Part shown: piece after piece, positions 4,578 through 6,239 of the stretch
How positions within the stretch are numbered: position 1 is the stretch's first letter
How the letters are laid out: every line of letters begins with the position of its first letter
Source of the DNA: Kingella oralis
GTDB taxonomy: Bacteria; Pseudomonadota; Gammaproteobacteria; Burkholderiales; Neisseriaceae
NCBI GenBank assembly: GCA_905373195.1
Contig: CAJPSG010000071.1
Coordinates: 1-6,239 of the forward strand
Direction: 5' to 3'
DNA length: 6,239 nt
The notes under the pieces: model-generated
Databases searched by the model: none
Told to the model about the DNA's origin: nothing
What the model saw: only the letters and a program-made list of their open reading frames with translations
Program-made: the position numbers and the translations under genes

Positions 4578-6239
4578 ATGATTGCCAAAATTTTCAAATC
4601 CCAAAAATCCCCCGCGCCCCAAGCCAAAAAAGCGGCAAAAAAAACCAGCAACAGCCGCGCCCCGCAAGCCAAAAAAACCACCGCCAAGCCGCTGAACCCC
4701 AAGGCGAAAAGCAAAACCGCCGATGCGCCGCGCAAGCAGCCCAAAACCGTGTTGTCTGTGCAACATGGCGGCAGCAGTGCCGAGCGCGACCGCAATTTAA
4801 CCGGCGACACGCTGTGGCTGTTTGGCTTGGTGGCTACGCTGTATTCCGCCATCGCCCTGCTCACGTTCACCATGCGCGACCCTTCTTGGTCGCGCAGCGT
4901 GCCGCATTTGGGCATGGTAAAAAACCTAGCGGGTTTGCTGGGCGCATATCTGGCAGACATCGCTTACTATTTGTTCGGCTTTTCGGCTTGGTGGTGCATC
5001 ATCGCGGCGGGCGTGGCGTTGTATCGCACATTTCGCCCGCTGGTGGACGCGGGCTTGCCGCCGTATAAAAAACTCAACGCGGGCATTGGTTTAGGCATGA
5101 TGATGATTGCCAGCCCCGTGCTGGAAGCGTTTGCGTTTAACACGCATTTGGATAAATCGCTGCCCTTTGGCGCGGGCGGTTTGGTGGGTTCGCTTACCGC
5201 AGCGGGCATGAACCACATGCTCGGCAGAGTGGGCGGCACGTTTGTGTTGGTGATTTTGGTGCTGCTGTCGCTGTCGTTTATCGTACAGATTTCGTGGCTG
5301 GATTTTATGGAAAAGCTGGGCGTGCAACTGGAACGCTTTTTCCGCGCGGTATTTCGCCAAAAAGACCGCTTGATGCAGCCTGAAATCATCGCCGAAACCA
5401 AATTGCAGCCGCGCGTGTTGGCGGAAGTGGAAAACATCATCGCCGAGCCTGTGGCGGAAAAGGTGAGCAGCACCAGCAATCGCAAAAAAATGGCGGTTAC
5501 CATTGCCAACCCCGCGCAGCAATCCAACCGCCGTGCGGTTGCCGATGCCCCTACAAGGCAGCCTGAAAACGGCATCTATCGCCTGCCCGAATTAGGCAGC
5601 CTGAAAATCCCTGCTAACCAAGATGTGATACTCGCCAGCGAAGAGCAGCTGCGCCAAACGGGCAACCGCATTGAAGCCAAGCTCGCCGAGTTTGGCATTG
5701 CGGTGGATGTGGTTTCGGCGACTTCGGGTCCTGTGATTACGCGCTATGAAATCATCCCCGCCAAGGGCGTGAAAGGCAGCCAGATTGTGAACTTGGCAAA
5801 AGATTTGGCGCGCTCGCTGGCGGTGCAATCGGTGCGCGTGGTGGAAACCATTGCGGGCAAAAATACGATGGGCATTGAGCTGCCCAATGAGCATCGCCAA
5901 GAAGTGCTGCTGCACGAGATTTTCACCGCTGATGTGTTTGCCGATGCCAAATCCAAATTATCCGTGGCGCTGGGCAAGGATATTGCTGGCGATGTGGTGG
6001 TGGGCGATTTGGCGAAAATGCCGCATTTGCTGGTGGGCGGTATGACGGGCTCGGGCAAATCGGTGGGCGTGAACGCGATGATTATGTCCATGCTGTTTAA
6101 AGCCACGCCCGACGAAGTGCGCTTTATTATGATTGACCCGAAAATGCTGGAATTGAGCATTTATGACGGCATCCCGCATTTGCTCTGCCCCGTGGTAACC
6201 GATATGCGCGAAGCGGGCAATGCGCTCAATTGGTGCGTT
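4578..6239 (+). CDS. ftsK: DNA translocase FtsK (N-terminal 554 residues)
   Basis: Divisome-bound, hexameric, ATP-driven DNA pump that clears and aligns chromosome termini and activates XerCD at dif. Residues 1-60 are Lys/Ala/Pro-rich and basic, predicted cytoplasmic. Four membrane helices follow (about 79-98, 130-150, 168-187, 220-240), the FtsK_4TM domain that localises it to the septum. A variable linker spans about 241-338. The alpha domain begins near 340 (GPVITRYE around 384-391), then ATP-binding elements: [19 protein letters not shown], Walker A GMTGSGKS (488-495), and [11 protein letters not shown] (I519-D520-P521-K522). Walker B and the DNA-reading gamma domain lie beyond the right edge. 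The linker is much shorter than that of E. coli FtsK. ATG 4578 is chosen because no ATG, GTG or TTG precedes it closely in frame; it has no Shine-Dalgarno, so an internal start (such as GTG 4749) cannot be excluded. It reads in one frame with no break seen. Confidence 0.96.
   Translation, partial: MIAKIFKSQKSPAPQAKKAAKKTSNSRAPQAKKTTAKPLNPKAKSKTADAPRKQPKTVLSVQHGGSSAERDRNLTGDTLWLFGLVATLYSAIALLTFTMRDPSWSRSVPHLGMVKNLAGLLGAYLADIAYYLFGFSAWWCIIAAGVALYRTFRPLVDAGLPPYKKLNAGIGLGMMMIASPVLEAFAFNTHLDKSLPFGAGGLVGSLTAAGMNHMLGRVGGTFVLVILVLLSLSFIVQISWLDFMEKLGVQLERFFRAVFRQKDRLMQPEIIAETKLQPRVLAEVENIIAEPVAEKVSSTSNRKKMAVTIANPAQQSNRRAVADAPTRQPENGIYRLPELGSLKIPANQDVILASEEQLRQTGNRIEAKLAEFGIAVDVVSATSGPVITRYEIIPAKGVKGSQIVNLAKDLARSLAVQSVRVVETIAGKNTMGIELPNEHRQEVLLHEIFTADVFADAKSKLSVALGKDIAGDVVVGDLAKMPHLLVGGMTGSGKSVGVNAMIMSMLFKATPDEVRFIMIDPKMLELSIYDGIPHLLCPVVTDMREAGNALNWCV
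5373..5384 (+). repeat. One-mismatch DNA uptake sequence in the ftsK linker
   Basis: ATGCAGCCTGAA, differing from the DUS at base 2, codes M266-Q-P-E. It lies just after the fourth membrane helix region, in the variable linker. Confidence 0.5.
5556..5605 (+). repeat. Tandem pair of DNA uptake sequences in the ftsK linker
   Basis: Two exact direct copies of AGGCAGCCTGAA at 5556-5567 and 5594-5605, 38 bp apart. They are read in different codon phases: the first gives R327-Q-P-E, the second falls in L339-G-S-L-K. Conservation is thus of DNA, not of peptide, in the poorly constrained linker between membrane and motor domains. Confidence 0.9.

Noticed and set aside
4478..5068. Plus-strand open frame overlapping the ftsK start in another phase
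   Set aside because: Its product is Arg/Gln/His-rich low-complexity sequence typical of a shifted reading of the Lys/Ala/Pro-rich ftsK N-terminus; no family features.
4967..5575. Minus-strand open frame opposite ftsK
   Set aside because: Shadow of ftsK. The plus strand encodes a full FtsK membrane domain and linker in one unbroken frame.

Overview
The window looks like a chromosomal segment from a member of the Neisseriaceae (Betaproteobacteria). The strongest sign is the 12-mer AGGCAGCCTGAA, which occurs as 12 exact copies over both strands, plus several one-mismatch copies. This is the Kingella-type dialect (AG-kingDUS) of the neisserial DNA uptake sequence. The proteins also resemble Neisseria and enterobacterial orthologues. 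The genus is an inference; Kingella or a close relative fits best.

Layout, left to right: (1) the 5' end of a DUF2199 gene runs off the left edge on the minus strand (1-97). (2) A DUS-arm terminator (129-168) separates it from darP/yjgA (209-715, minus), a ribosome-biogenesis factor. (3) A 196-bp divergent intergenic region holds the darP promoter and a terminator-like hairpin (867-894) just in front of pmbA. (4) pmbA/tldE (912-2240, plus) is followed after 2 bp by a small secreted EF-hand protein (2243-2599), and a 19-bp perfect DUS hairpin (2608-2654) ends this pair. (5) A DUF853/YjgR-type HerA-like ATPase (2761-4242, plus) is closed by a second DUS hairpin (4260-4297). (6) A 280-bp gene-free stretch (4298-4577) contains three small GC-rich stem-loops and a DUS. 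(7) ftsK (from 4578, plus) runs off the right edge after its membrane domain, linker, alpha domain and Walker A motif.

Most of the content is housekeeping: ribosome assembly (DarP), peptide maturation and proteolysis (TldE, partner of TldD), a predicted ATPase of unknown role, and chromosome segregation at division (FtsK). No phage, insertion sequence, CRISPR or defence system is visible. The less ordinary points are the EF-hand protein translationally linked to pmbA, the intrinsic-terminator-like hairpin in the pmbA leader, and a DUS hairpin whose arms each read as two different DUS dialects.
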